Shown piece after piece: positions 16,808 to 24,089 of a stretch of DNA of 64,000 nt. Source of the stretch: an uncultured Flavobacteriaceae bacterium (GTDB taxonomy: Bacteria; Bacteroidota; Bacteroidia; Flavobacteriales; Flavobacteriaceae); NCBI GenBank assembly GCA_943788695.1, contig CALSRG010000003.1, forward strand, positions 166,001 to 230,000, read 5' to 3'. A model generated the notes under the pieces. The model saw only the letters and a program-made list of their open reading frames with translations. It did not search any database and had not been told where the DNA came from. Both the position numbers and the translations under genes were made by a program. Every line of letters begins with the position of its first letter. Positions within the stretch are counted from its first letter, which is position 1.

Positions 16808-19396
16808 ATGAAGATCGTGTTTAAAAAAATAGGAATAAAACAGTTGCTGATGGTCATGGTTTTAATGATGGGTGGACAAATGATGTCACAGAAGGGCAAT
16901 GTGTATATTGATGATAAAGGCGTCATGCGTTTTGAAAATGATCAATCAGAGGTTCAGGGGTTTGGAGTTAATTACACAGTTCCTTTTGCTCATGCGTACC
17001 GTTCTGCCAAGCGCATGGGTATAGACCCAAAAATGGCTATTGATGAAGATGTTTATCATTTTAAGCGACTTGGGTTTGATCTATTTCGGGTGCATGTTTG
17101 GGATACGCAGATCAGCGATGTTCAGGGCCATTTATTAGAAAACGAGTATTTGGATGCTTTCGATTATTTGATTGCCAAACTCAAAGAACATGGATTCAAC
17201 TATGTGATTACGCCAATAGCTTATTGGGGCAATGGCTGGCCCGAGCCCGATACTGAATCACTAGGATTTTCGCACTTTTATGGTAAAGATAATTGTCTTA
17301 CAAACCCCGAGGCCATTAAAGCTCAGGCCAATTATCTATTTGAATTTTTAAAGCATCGCAACCCCTATACTGATTTGTCATTCATTCAAGATCCAAATAC
17401 ATTGGCCTTTGAAGTGAGCAATGAGCCACACCATCGTGGGGAAGCCAAGCAGGTGAAGAATTTTGTCAAAAAAATGATAAAAGCGATGCGTAAAACAGGT
17501 ACAGACAAACCTATTTTTTATAACATGAGTCACGGCGTTCATTTTGCTCAAGATTATTTTGACGGTGGAGCCCAAGGCGGCACTTTCCAGTGGTATCCTA
17601 CGGGTCTAGGTTATCAAAGTGAATTGCCAGGAAATATATTACCTAATGTCAATGATTACGATATTCCTTTTGACGATGTGATTAGAAAAAATGGAGGTGC
17701 AAAATTGGTGTACGAATTTGATGCTGCGGATGTCGGTGGTTCGTATGTTTATCCAGCATTAGCGCGAAGCTTTAGAACTGCAGGCATTCAAATTGCCACA
17801 CATTTTTCTTACGACCCTACCTTTTTAGCACCTTATAATACAGAGTATAATACCCATTACATGAATTTGATCTATACCCCTCAAAAAGCATTGGCTTTAA
17901 AAATAAGTTCGGAAATTTTCCATGAAGTGGGTATGTACGAAGACTTTGGAACATATCCTGAAAATACAAGTTTTGGAAACACCTTTGTCGACTACAAAAG
18001 CGATTTGGCATTATACGATTCTGGCGATAAGTACTTTTATACTAACTCAACATCTATTACCCCAAAATCGGCAGAATCATTAAATCACATTGCTGGATTT
18101 GGACAATCGCCTGTAGTTGACTATTCAGGTCAAGGGGCTTATTTTTTAGATCAAATTGAGCCAGGTGTATGGCGATTGGAAGTTTTGCCCGATGCGGCTT
18201 GGGTCGAAAATCCGTTTGGACGGAACAGTTCCAATCAAGTCATTGGAACGGTTCAGCACAACGTTCAAACCATGACCTTGAATATTGATGATTTAGGTCT
18301 AAACTTTAGTTTAATAGATTTAAATGGTGATGGTAATTTTAATCAAATCGAAGGAGGTTATTTTGATATTTCTCCAGGCGTTTATGTATTAAGATCTGAC
18401 GGCAAAGGGTTTGATTTAAATGATGCTGGTCTATTCAATTCTTATCCGATCAATACTTTTTACGCCCCTCAATCCAATATAACAAAGGATTATTTAAACC
18501 ATAACGTGCCAACACAAGGCAGGATTGGTGAATCGGTATTGATAAAAGTGCAATACGTTTCTGCTAAGCCACCAAAAAACATCAGCATTCAGGGTTATAA
18601 TAATGGTCAAACTGTTTCTGAGTTATTAACTCGAACAGGCGTTTATGAGTATGAAATGCGTTTGAATACTAATGAGTTTACAAAAGGTTATTTCAATTAT
18701 CATTTAATCGTAACTCATAACGATGCCTCAGTTGTAACTTATCCCGAGGAGCGCAAATCTTTGCCCAGTTCTTGGGATTTTTACCAATCAAAACCTTATC
18801 AAATCCCCCTATTTGAAAAGGAAGATATGATGGTTGTTTTTGAGGCTACAGATGATGCCACCAAAATCATAAAATCATGGCGAAAAGGCGTTCGAGTGTC
18901 GCCAAAAGAAACCGGTGGATCCGAATTTGTTGTTGAGCTGGATGCGCTAGGGTTGGTCGATAATGAAAATTTGAATGGTAAAATATACCAGGATTACACC
19001 TTCAAGCATAGTATTCTGACTTATCTGTCTGATGTTAAGGAAACATTATTGGATAAGCACACCTTAGTGCTCGAAGGTCGATCTTTAATAGGAACTACAT
19101 ACCCAATTCAGGTGGCATTAGTCATGGACAATGGTTCTGCTTTCGGTGCGATGATTACACTTGAGCCAAATGAAGTTGCCGTTGATGTATCTTTGAATGG
19201 ATTGAAACCCGTTAAAACGGTAAGTCTACCAAGACCATATCCTTCTTTTTTACCTTACTATTTTGAACATCATAATAAAGATCATTTCGATATTTCTCGA
19301 GTCGAATTTATTCAGATTTCTTTGGGTCCAGGACAAACAAAAGACCAGATTGATGGGGCGCATGGTATAGCGGTGAGTAAAATCTATTTGAAGTAA
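16808..19396 (+). CDS. Secreted clan GH-A glycoside hydrolase, substrate unknown
   Basis: About 862 residues. A signal peptide (to about residue 28, cutting before SQKGN) leads to a TIM-barrel catalytic region of roughly 380 residues. Acid/base Glu206 sits in FEVSNEPHH and the probable nucleophile Glu303 in LVYEFDAADVGG, the GH5/GH-A spacing. Beta-rich domains fill residues 400-862 (the last with SLGPGQTKDQ). I cannot assign the GH family number. The gene is the last of the galactose operon, 13 bases after galT, which suggests release of galactose or a galactoside from an oligosaccharide. The upstream ATG at 16796 would add four residues; the hydrophobic core begins after Met5, so I prefer 16808. 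Confidence 0.75.
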   Translation: MKIVFKKIGIKQLLMVMVLMMGGQMMSQKGNVYIDDKGVMRFENDQSEVQGFGVNYTVPFAHAYRSAKRMGIDPKMAIDEDVYHFKRLGFDLFRVHVWDTQISDVQGHLLENEYLDAFDYLIAKLKEHGFNYVITPIAYWGNGWPEPDTESLGFSHFYGKDNCLTNPEAIKAQANYLFEFLKHRNPYTDLSFIQDPNTLAFEVSNEPHHRGEAKQVKNFVKKMIKAMRKTGTDKPIFYNMSHGVHFAQDYFDGGAQGGTFQWYPTGLGYQSELPGNILPNVNDYDIPFDDVIRKNGGAKLVYEFDAADVGGSYVYPALARSFRTAGIQIATHFSYDPTFLAPYNTEYNTHYMNLIYTPQKALALKISSEIFHEVGMYEDFGTYPENTSFGNTFVDYKSDLALYDSGDKYFYTNSTSITPKSAESLNHIAGFGQSPVVDYSGQGAYFLDQIEPGVWRLEVLPDAAWVENPFGRNSSNQVIGTVQHNVQTMTLNIDDLGLNFSLIDLNGDGNFNQIEGGYFDISPGVYVLRSDGKGFDLNDAGLFNSYPINTFYAPQSNITKDYLNHNVPTQGRIGESVLIKVQYVSAKPPKNISIQGYNNGQTVSELLTRTGVYEYEMRLNTNEFTKGYFNYHLIVTHNDASVVTYPEERKSLPSSWDFYQSKPYQIPLFEKEDMMVVFEATDDATKIIKSWRKGVRVSPKETGGSEFVVELDALGLVDNENLNGKIYQDYTFKHSILTYLSDVKETLLDKHTLVLEGRSLIGTTYPIQVALVMDNGSAFGAMITLEPNEVAVDVSLNGLKPVKTVSLPRPYPSFLPYYFEHHNKDHFDISRVEFIQISLGPGQTKDQIDGAHGIAVSKIYLK

Positions 19397-19465
19397 CTTA
19401 TTGTTTCTAATCAGCCAATTCTTAATTGTAACCAAAATCAACAGATTTTTATCCTTTGACTTTCA

Positions 19466-19473
19466 TACTTTTG
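19466..19473 (+). promoter_or_regulatory. -7 promoter box TACTTTTG upstream of the LtaS-like gene
   Basis: A perfect TAnnTTTG box, 22 bases before the ATG at 19496. No convincing -33 TTG lies at the usual distance, so this is a moderate call. It suggests that the sulfatase-fold gene is transcribed apart from the galactose operon. Confidence 0.4.
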
Positions 19474-19495
19474 TGAGTTAATAAGAGGTTTGGGT

Positions 19496-21412
19496 ATGTT
19501 GCAATTTTTTAGAACAAATGAGTATAAAGTAATGATCTATAGGTTGTTTTTGGCCTATTTATTTTATTTTATTGGCCGTGTTCTTTTCTTTGCTTACAAT
19601 GCTTCGGTGCTTGATGTTGCTTCGACCTTGGAGTTTTTCAAGTTGTGCTTTTACGGACTAACTTTTGACACCACGGCCATTTTTTACCTCAATGGTTTAT
19701 TCGTTGTGTTGTCGATGCTACCTTTATGGATTAACACAAGACCCAAGTATCAATCATTTTTATTTTATGTTTATTTCATAATGAACCTCATTGGTTATGC
19801 AACCAATTTTATTGATCTCATTTATTATAAGTTTACTTACAGCCGAACCACGATTTCTGAATGGGAAGTCGTGAAAAATGAGGACAATAAGTTCGACATG
19901 TTCGCACGATTCTTATGGAGCTATTGGCACGTGTTCTTGTTATTTTTAATTTGTTCTTGGTTTTGGGTGTTTCTCTACAAAAAGGTAAAAGTAAAGGAGA
20001 TCAAGTACAAAAAGGGCTATTTCTTTTATGGACTAAGTTCTATTGTAACTTTTTTGATAATGGCTACCATTATGATTGGAGGCATTCGTGGGGATTTCAA
20101 AAAAAGCACGAGGCCAATAAATTTGGTCGATGCTAATCGTCACATCAGTAAGATGCAACATGCCGATATCATTTTAAATACACCCTTTGCCTTAATTCGA
20201 ACTTTTAATAAAAAAACTTTTAAGAAGGTGTCATACGAAATGGAACAATCGCTAGTTGATTCTATCGTAAAACCAATTAAACAATATGGTAGCAAGTCTG
20301 CTGATAAACCAAATATTGTTGTTTTCATTACTGAAAGTATGGGTCGTGAGTATATTGGGGCTTTTAATGAAGAGAAAGACATTCCAGATTACGTTGGTTT
20401 TACACCTTTTTTGGACTCGTTATCTTCTCAAAGTTTGATATTCCCTAACGCCTTTGCTAACGGCCGCAAATCCATTCATGGCATGTCATCTGTTTTAGCG
20501 GGGATTCCATCTTTCAAAGATGCATTTACATCCTCGCCATACAGCAAACAACCAATGAACTCCTTGGTGTCTGTATTGAAATCCGAGGGTTATGATACTT
20601 CTTTTTTTCATGGTGCACCAAATGGATCAATGGGTTTTTTAGGTTTTTCGAATATTTTGGGTTTTGATCATTATTATGGCAAAACAGAGTTTAATGATGA
20701 CTCTCAGTTTGATGGTTATTGGGGTATTTGGGACGAGCCATTTTTTGGCTTTGTAAAAGAAAGTTTAGATGAAAAAGACAAACCTTTCTTTGCTACTATT
20801 TTTACAGTGACATCGCATGAGCCGTACATTGTTCCAAAAGAATTTGAAGGACATTTTCCAATGGGATATAATCCGATGCATCAATGTGTTGGTTACACGG
20901 ATTATGCCTTTAAAACTTTTTTTGAGGCCGCTGCTAAAGAAGCTTGGTTTGAGAACACTATTTTTATCATAACTGCAGACCATAGCAATACAGTTCATTT
21001 TAGGGAATACATCAAGCCAATCAATCGTTATGCCGTACCTATTTTGATCTATTCGCCTAAGGGTACTTATATGGGCATGAACAATTCTTTGGCTCAGCAA
21101 ATTGATATTTATCCCACAATAGTAGACATTGTTGGACACGATAAGCCAATAAGGACATGGGGTAGGAGTTTGTTAAACCCTGATAGCAAGCCATTTGTTT
21201 TAAACTCTGATGGACAGTTTTACCGATATATTAGTGATAATTACATCTGCGTCTTTGATGGTGAAAAGGCCATTGGGTTTTATGACATCAATGATCTGGG
21301 CTTAGAAAACAATTTGATCGGTTACCGCAATTCAGAAATGGATAATGTGGAAACGGAATGCAAGGCTTTTGTGAAAGATTATTACGACCGTATAATTGAC
21401 AAAAAACTATGA
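19496..21412 (+). CDS. LTA-synthase-family sulfatase-fold phosphotransferase
   Basis: 638 residues. Five membrane helices in about the first 220 residues are followed by an extracytoplasmic alkaline-phosphatase/sulfatase domain. Metal and catalytic motifs are seen: NIVVFITESMGREYIGAFN, the nucleophile region GRKSIHGMSSVLAGIPSF (Ser/Thr), FFHGAPNGSMGFLGFS, TVTSHEPY and ITADHSNTVHF. The family transfers phosphoglycerol or phosphoethanolamine headgroups to glycans or lipids; Gram-negative members do not make true lipoteichoic acid. The acceptor here is unknown. I start at ATG 19496 rather than the TTG six bases earlier. No gene follows closely. Confidence 0.85.
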   Translation: MLQFFRTNEYKVMIYRLFLAYLFYFIGRVLFFAYNASVLDVASTLEFFKLCFYGLTFDTTAIFYLNGLFVVLSMLPLWINTRPKYQSFLFYVYFIMNLIGYATNFIDLIYYKFTYSRTTISEWEVVKNEDNKFDMFARFLWSYWHVFLLFLICSWFWVFLYKKVKVKEIKYKKGYFFYGLSSIVTFLIMATIMIGGIRGDFKKSTRPINLVDANRHISKMQHADIILNTPFALIRTFNKKTFKKVSYEMEQSLVDSIVKPIKQYGSKSADKPNIVVFITESMGREYIGAFNEEKDIPDYVGFTPFLDSLSSQSLIFPNAFANGRKSIHGMSSVLAGIPSFKDAFTSSPYSKQPMNSLVSVLKSEGYDTSFFHGAPNGSMGFLGFSNILGFDHYYGKTEFNDDSQFDGYWGIWDEPFFGFVKESLDEKDKPFFATIFTVTSHEPYIVPKEFEGHFPMGYNPMHQCVGYTDYAFKTFFEAAAKEAWFENTIFIITADHSNTVHFREYIKPINRYAVPILIYSPKGTYMGMNNSLAQQIDIYPTIVDIVGHDKPIRTWGRSLLNPDSKPFVLNSDGQFYRYISDNYICVFDGEKAIGFYDINDLGLENNLIGYRNSEMDNVETECKAFVKDYYDRIIDKKL

Positions 21413-21860
21413 TTTAGTTAATGAGAATTGTTCTCATTTGATGATGCAATTACTCAAATGACGCTCATTCAAAAGTCAACTATTGGTTTTTAAGAAAGAC
21501 TAAAGACATTTAAGTTCTAACACACAGGCGCAAAACATTAAAGCAACTAGAATCTTTTCTTGAGGTATTTTTGTTTATACCAGCTTGCGATTAAATAAAA
21601 TTAAACTTCAAGCATATCTTACTCCATCAATTCATCTATTTTTTCGGTGCTTTAGTTTTTTTGGTTCAATCGGTTAGCGAGCAATATTTTGTTGATTTGT
21701 TAAATAGCCCATACAAAGGCATATCTTCCTCTTCAACTTCAGTTATTTCATGATATTTCAATTAAGTCAGAGACATGTTTATAGATGAATATCCCGCATC
21801 ATTCTGTAGTTTACTTTATTTAAAAATCGTTATATTGAGCCACTGTTTAAGGTAAAAAAC
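21413..21860. other. 448-base intergenic stretch, almost no coding signal
   Basis: A perfect 7-base inverted repeat with a 3-base loop (ATGAGAA-ttg-TTCTCAT, 21421-21437) follows the LtaS-like stop; it has no T-run, so I do not call it a terminator. Stops occur often in all frames. The only other thing I see is the short minus-strand coding remnant at 21666-21761, listed separately. No perfect TAnnTTTG box is visible before the DUF6090 start. Confidence 0.5.
21666..21761 (-). pseudogene. Possible remnant of a haem-binding-domain protein
   Basis: The minus strand reads, in one frame ending at a TGA, KYHEITEVEEEDMPLYG and later SLTD. This resembles the H-E-[IL]-x-E-V-x-E-[EG]-x-E-M-P-L core of small haem-binding-domain proteins, but the CXXCH part and a start are missing and the frame ends at once. 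It may be chance. The match rests on memory of the family only. Confidence 0.22.
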
Positions 21861-22529
21861 ATGAAAAAATACTTACTTAAATATACACTTGAGTTCTTAG
21901 TTATTTTTTTAGGTATTTCACTTTCTTTTTTTATTAATAATTGGAATGAATCTAATAAAAATGAAGAATTAGAAATAAAGTATTTGAAGAGCCTGAAGGA
22001 AGAATATGAAAGTAATCTAATGCTTTTTGACCAATCTTTTAGTCACCATATTCCAAGATGGAACAATCTTGATGTATTTTTTAACTTTTCCAATAAAAAC
22101 AGCTTTGAAGAAATGGATTCTGTGGTTAATATTTTAACTCTTAATTGGTCATTTAACCCAAATCTTGGAGCAACGAATTCATTAATTTCATCAGGATATA
22201 TTGAGTTACTAAAAAATGATGAAATTAAAAAATTAGTATCTCGGATGCCTTTTTTAATTGATGATTACACAGAAGAGGAAAAACGTACTGAACTTGTTTG
22301 TGTTGAGATGGGGTACTATTTGACAGAGCATTATGTTTATAATCCAAGAAATGAAAAAGAAAAAAAGCAATGTGTGAATTTAATTTTATCTACGCCATTT
22401 AGAAATAAAATTTATGATATGCAATTGTGGTTAGAATCTATAATTCTTGAAGGTCCTGTCCTTAGAAAAAATTTTGTAAGATTAATAGAATTAATAGAAA
22501 ATGAAATTCTTGTTAGGACCGATGATTAA
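21861..22529 (+). CDS. DUF6090-like membrane-anchored protein
   Basis: 222 residues, function unknown. One N-terminal membrane helix (residues ~8-26, EFLVIFLGISLSFFINNWNE) is followed by a soluble helical region. The motif INNWNES...E...YLKSLKEEYESNL matches the DUF6090 family, common in flavobacteria, in which the helix is followed by W-N-[ED] and a charged coiled segment. Codon use is more AT-rich than in its neighbours. It stands alone between the LtaS-like gene and tRNA-Arg. Confidence 0.65.
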   Translation: MKKYLLKYTLEFLVIFLGISLSFFINNWNESNKNEELEIKYLKSLKEEYESNLMLFDQSFSHHIPRWNNLDVFFNFSNKNSFEEMDSVVNILTLNWSFNPNLGATNSLISSGYIELLKNDEIKKLVSRMPFLIDDYTEEEKRTELVCVEMGYYLTEHYVYNPRNEKEKKQCVNLILSTPFRNKIYDMQLWLESIILEGPVLRKNFVRLIELIENEILVRTDD

Positions 22530-22570
22530 AGCAATATATGTCTCTTTTAATCTATAATAACGTAATTAAT

Positions 22571-22600
22571 AAATAAAAAAACCCCCTAAAATAGGGGGTT
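22571..22600 (-). terminator. Intrinsic terminator of the tRNA-Arg transcript
   Basis: Read on the minus strand: a 9-base stem with a 3-base loop (AACCCCCTA / TAGGGGGTT) followed by TTTTTTATTT. It lies about 50 bases after the tRNA 3' end and in its direction. On the plus strand no T-run follows, so it does not serve the DUF6090 gene. Confidence 0.75.
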
Positions 22601-22648
22601 ATGCCTTGTAAACACTATGAAAATTGTAAAACTTACAATGTTATTTTG

Positions 22649-22722
22649 TGACCTCGACAGGATTCAAACCTGTAACCTCTTGAGCCGTAATCAAGTGCGC
22701 TATTCAGTTGCGCCACGAGGCC
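22649..22722 (-). tRNA. tRNA-Arg (anticodon ACG)
   Basis: Minus-strand cloverleaf of 74 bases. The acceptor arm GGCCTCG pairs with CGAGGTC (one G-T pair) and the discriminator is A. The anticodon stem CTTGA/TCAAG closes the 7-base loop TTACGGC, giving anticodon ACG (wobble A expected to be inosine). The T-arm ACAGG-TTTGAAT-CCTGT is standard. CCA is not encoded, as usual in Bacteroidetes. Confidence 0.95.
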
Positions 22723-22801
22723 TTATAAGGGTGCAAATATAAATGCTTTTAAGCCAATAGCAAAAACTAACGTGAGATTATTTATTCGCGGATGCTAGTT
22801 T

Positions 22802-22965
22802 CTAGTCCTGAGCGATCGTCTTGGTCACGTACAGAGCCGCCATCCAAACATGCAGCAGTTGAAGTTTTGATGCCTTTCCCAAATCTACAGCCCTCTTTTG
22901 CTCAGAGCTCGGAAGGAGCAGCCCTGTTGACTCTAGCTAAAAATTTGAAAGATACTTTTCTTCAT
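22802..22965 (-). pseudogene. Small flavobacterial basic protein, frameshifted
   Basis: From an ATG at 22965 the minus strand reads MKKSIFQIF, then hits a stop; continuing in other frames gives LARVNRA, then a long open piece with KRAVDLGKASKLQL and YVTKTIAQD ending at TAG (22802-22804). An overlapping frame gives GWRL. Pieces in this order resemble a short (about 50-residue) uncharacterised flavobacterial protein of the form LAKIN..LPS..KK..DL.KASKLQL.[IV].GWR.YVTK..LD, recalled from memory. At least two frame changes are needed. The adjacent antiporter gene is broken in the same way, so sequence error is as likely as decay. Function unknown. Confidence 0.45.
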
Positions 22966-22998
22966 CTCTCAAAAGTAATGTTTTGGAATTTATTGTAC

Positions 22999-23006
22999 TA
23001 CTTTTG
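22999..23006 (+). promoter_or_regulatory. -7 promoter box TACTTTTG before the antiporter start
   Basis: A perfect TAnnTTTG box. The antiporter ATG is at 23015, eight bases downstream, so the mRNA would have little or no leader. Confidence 0.45.
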
Positions 23007-23014
23007 CTCCCGAT

Positions 23015-23968
23015 ATGAGCGTATATATTTGCTTATTACTAGGGTTGACGTTGCTGTCCGTAGGGCGGTGATTTTCTTGTGCGTGGCGTCTGTCGCGCTG
23101 TCCGTTCAGGCTCAGATTTATCTAAAATGGTCATCGGGATGACCGTGGTGTCATTTCGCTACCTCAGCTCCGGAACTCCTCGTGAGCCTAAACGCTGCTT
23201 TGGATGGATGCTTCAGCCATTGCCATCAACAATGTTGTGGGGTCGAATATCGCTAATTTAGGCCTGGTTCTTGGGCTAACCGCCATGGTTGGTATCATTG
23301 TTGTCGATCGATCATTTTTTAGATTCAACTGGCCAGTGATGATGGTTTTTTCCCTTATCCTCTATTATTTTATTCAAAATGATGGATTCATATCTCGCGT
23401 TGAGGGGCTTGTCCTCTTTTCAGCTCTATTACTGTTTGTTCTATTTTTAATTCGTTCAAAATCAGAAACAGATATAAGTGAGCTGGATGATGCCGTATTG
23501 ACACAAGTTTCCTTATTTAAATTGACGCTTTGGTTGCTGATTGGCGGTTCAGCACTTTATTTTGGATCTGAATTTTTAGTGTCTGGGGCTATTAATTTGG
23601 CTAAAATGTTCAAAGTTAGTGAAACCGTGATCTCTGTGTCGGTCATTGCCATTGGGACAAGTGTTCCAGAGTTGGCTGCATCCTTAATTGCCGTTGTTAA
23701 GAATGAGAAGGCGATATCAATGGGAAACCTCATTGGATCAAATATTTTTAATATTGGAACAGTTGTTGGGCTTACAGCTATAATAACGCCGATACCCGTA
23801 ACCGATGGTGCTGCATTGCAAATTAATTTAATTTGGATGTTAGTCTATGCGGCTGGCATTGCCTTATTGATCCTCTGGCCAAAAAAGATGTTTGTCAATC
23901 GCTCTAAGGGTATGATTTTGTTTGCTGCTTACATAATATTTATTTATTTTACATTCACTACCCCCTAA
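23015..23968 (+). pseudogene. CaCA-family Ca2+/Na+ (or cation/proton) antiporter, N-terminal third frameshifted
   Basis: Membrane exchanger of the YrbG/CaCA type. The expected protein can be read by switching frames: MSVYICLLLGLTLLSVG from ATG 23015, then DFLVRG, ASVALSV, SKMVIGMTVVSF, ATSAPELLVSLNAALDG (alpha-1 repeat, G-T/A-S-x-P-E), then ASAIAINNVVGSNIANLGLV, in the original frame to the TAA at 23968. About five single-base frame changes occur between 23065 and 23203, netting zero. The last 254 residues, with the second alpha repeat AIGTSVPELAASLIAV and MGNLIGSNIFNIG, are intact. Either the gene is dead or the region is badly sequenced; the clean downstream half favours the latter or a very recent event. 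Confidence 0.8.
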
Positions 23969-23994
23969 TTTTTAGGGATGATATAAACATATTT

Positions 23995-24033
23995 ATTGTT
24001 TTATTAACAATACCCCCTTTTTTTTAAGGGTAT
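23995..24033. promoter_or_regulatory. Two adjacent inverted repeats upstream of glnA
   Basis: ATTGTT-ttatt-AACAAT (23995-24011) is directly followed by ATACCC...GGGTAT (24010-24033) around a run of T. They may form the end of the antiporter transcript or a control site for glutamine synthetase. They lie just upstream of the glnA -7 box. Function is inference. Confidence 0.35.
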
Positions 24034-24058
24034 GTTATTTTAAAATACTTTAAAAAAG

Positions 24059-24066
24059 TACATTTG
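24059..24066 (+). promoter_or_regulatory. -7 promoter box TACATTTG of glnA
   Basis: A perfect TAnnTTTG box, 23 bases before the glnA ATG at 24090. No clear -33 TTG is seen, which could fit a regulated promoter. Confidence 0.45.
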
Positions 24067-24089
24067 TCCTTCATTTAATAATTTCAATT

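Noticed and set aside
19466-21412. Membership of the LtaS-like gene in the galactose operon
   Set aside because: There is a 99-base gap with its own -7 box and no functional link.
21421-21437. Hairpin ATGAGAA-ttg-TTCTCAT as a terminator for the LtaS-like gene
   Set aside because: No T-run follows on either strand and the stem is AT-rich; kept only as an inverted repeat.
22792-23142. A 116-codon plus-strand open frame across the frameshifted region
   Set aside because: Its first half is antisense to the broken small gene and its second half is an out-of-frame piece of the antiporter (SVALSVQAQ), so it is not a real protein.
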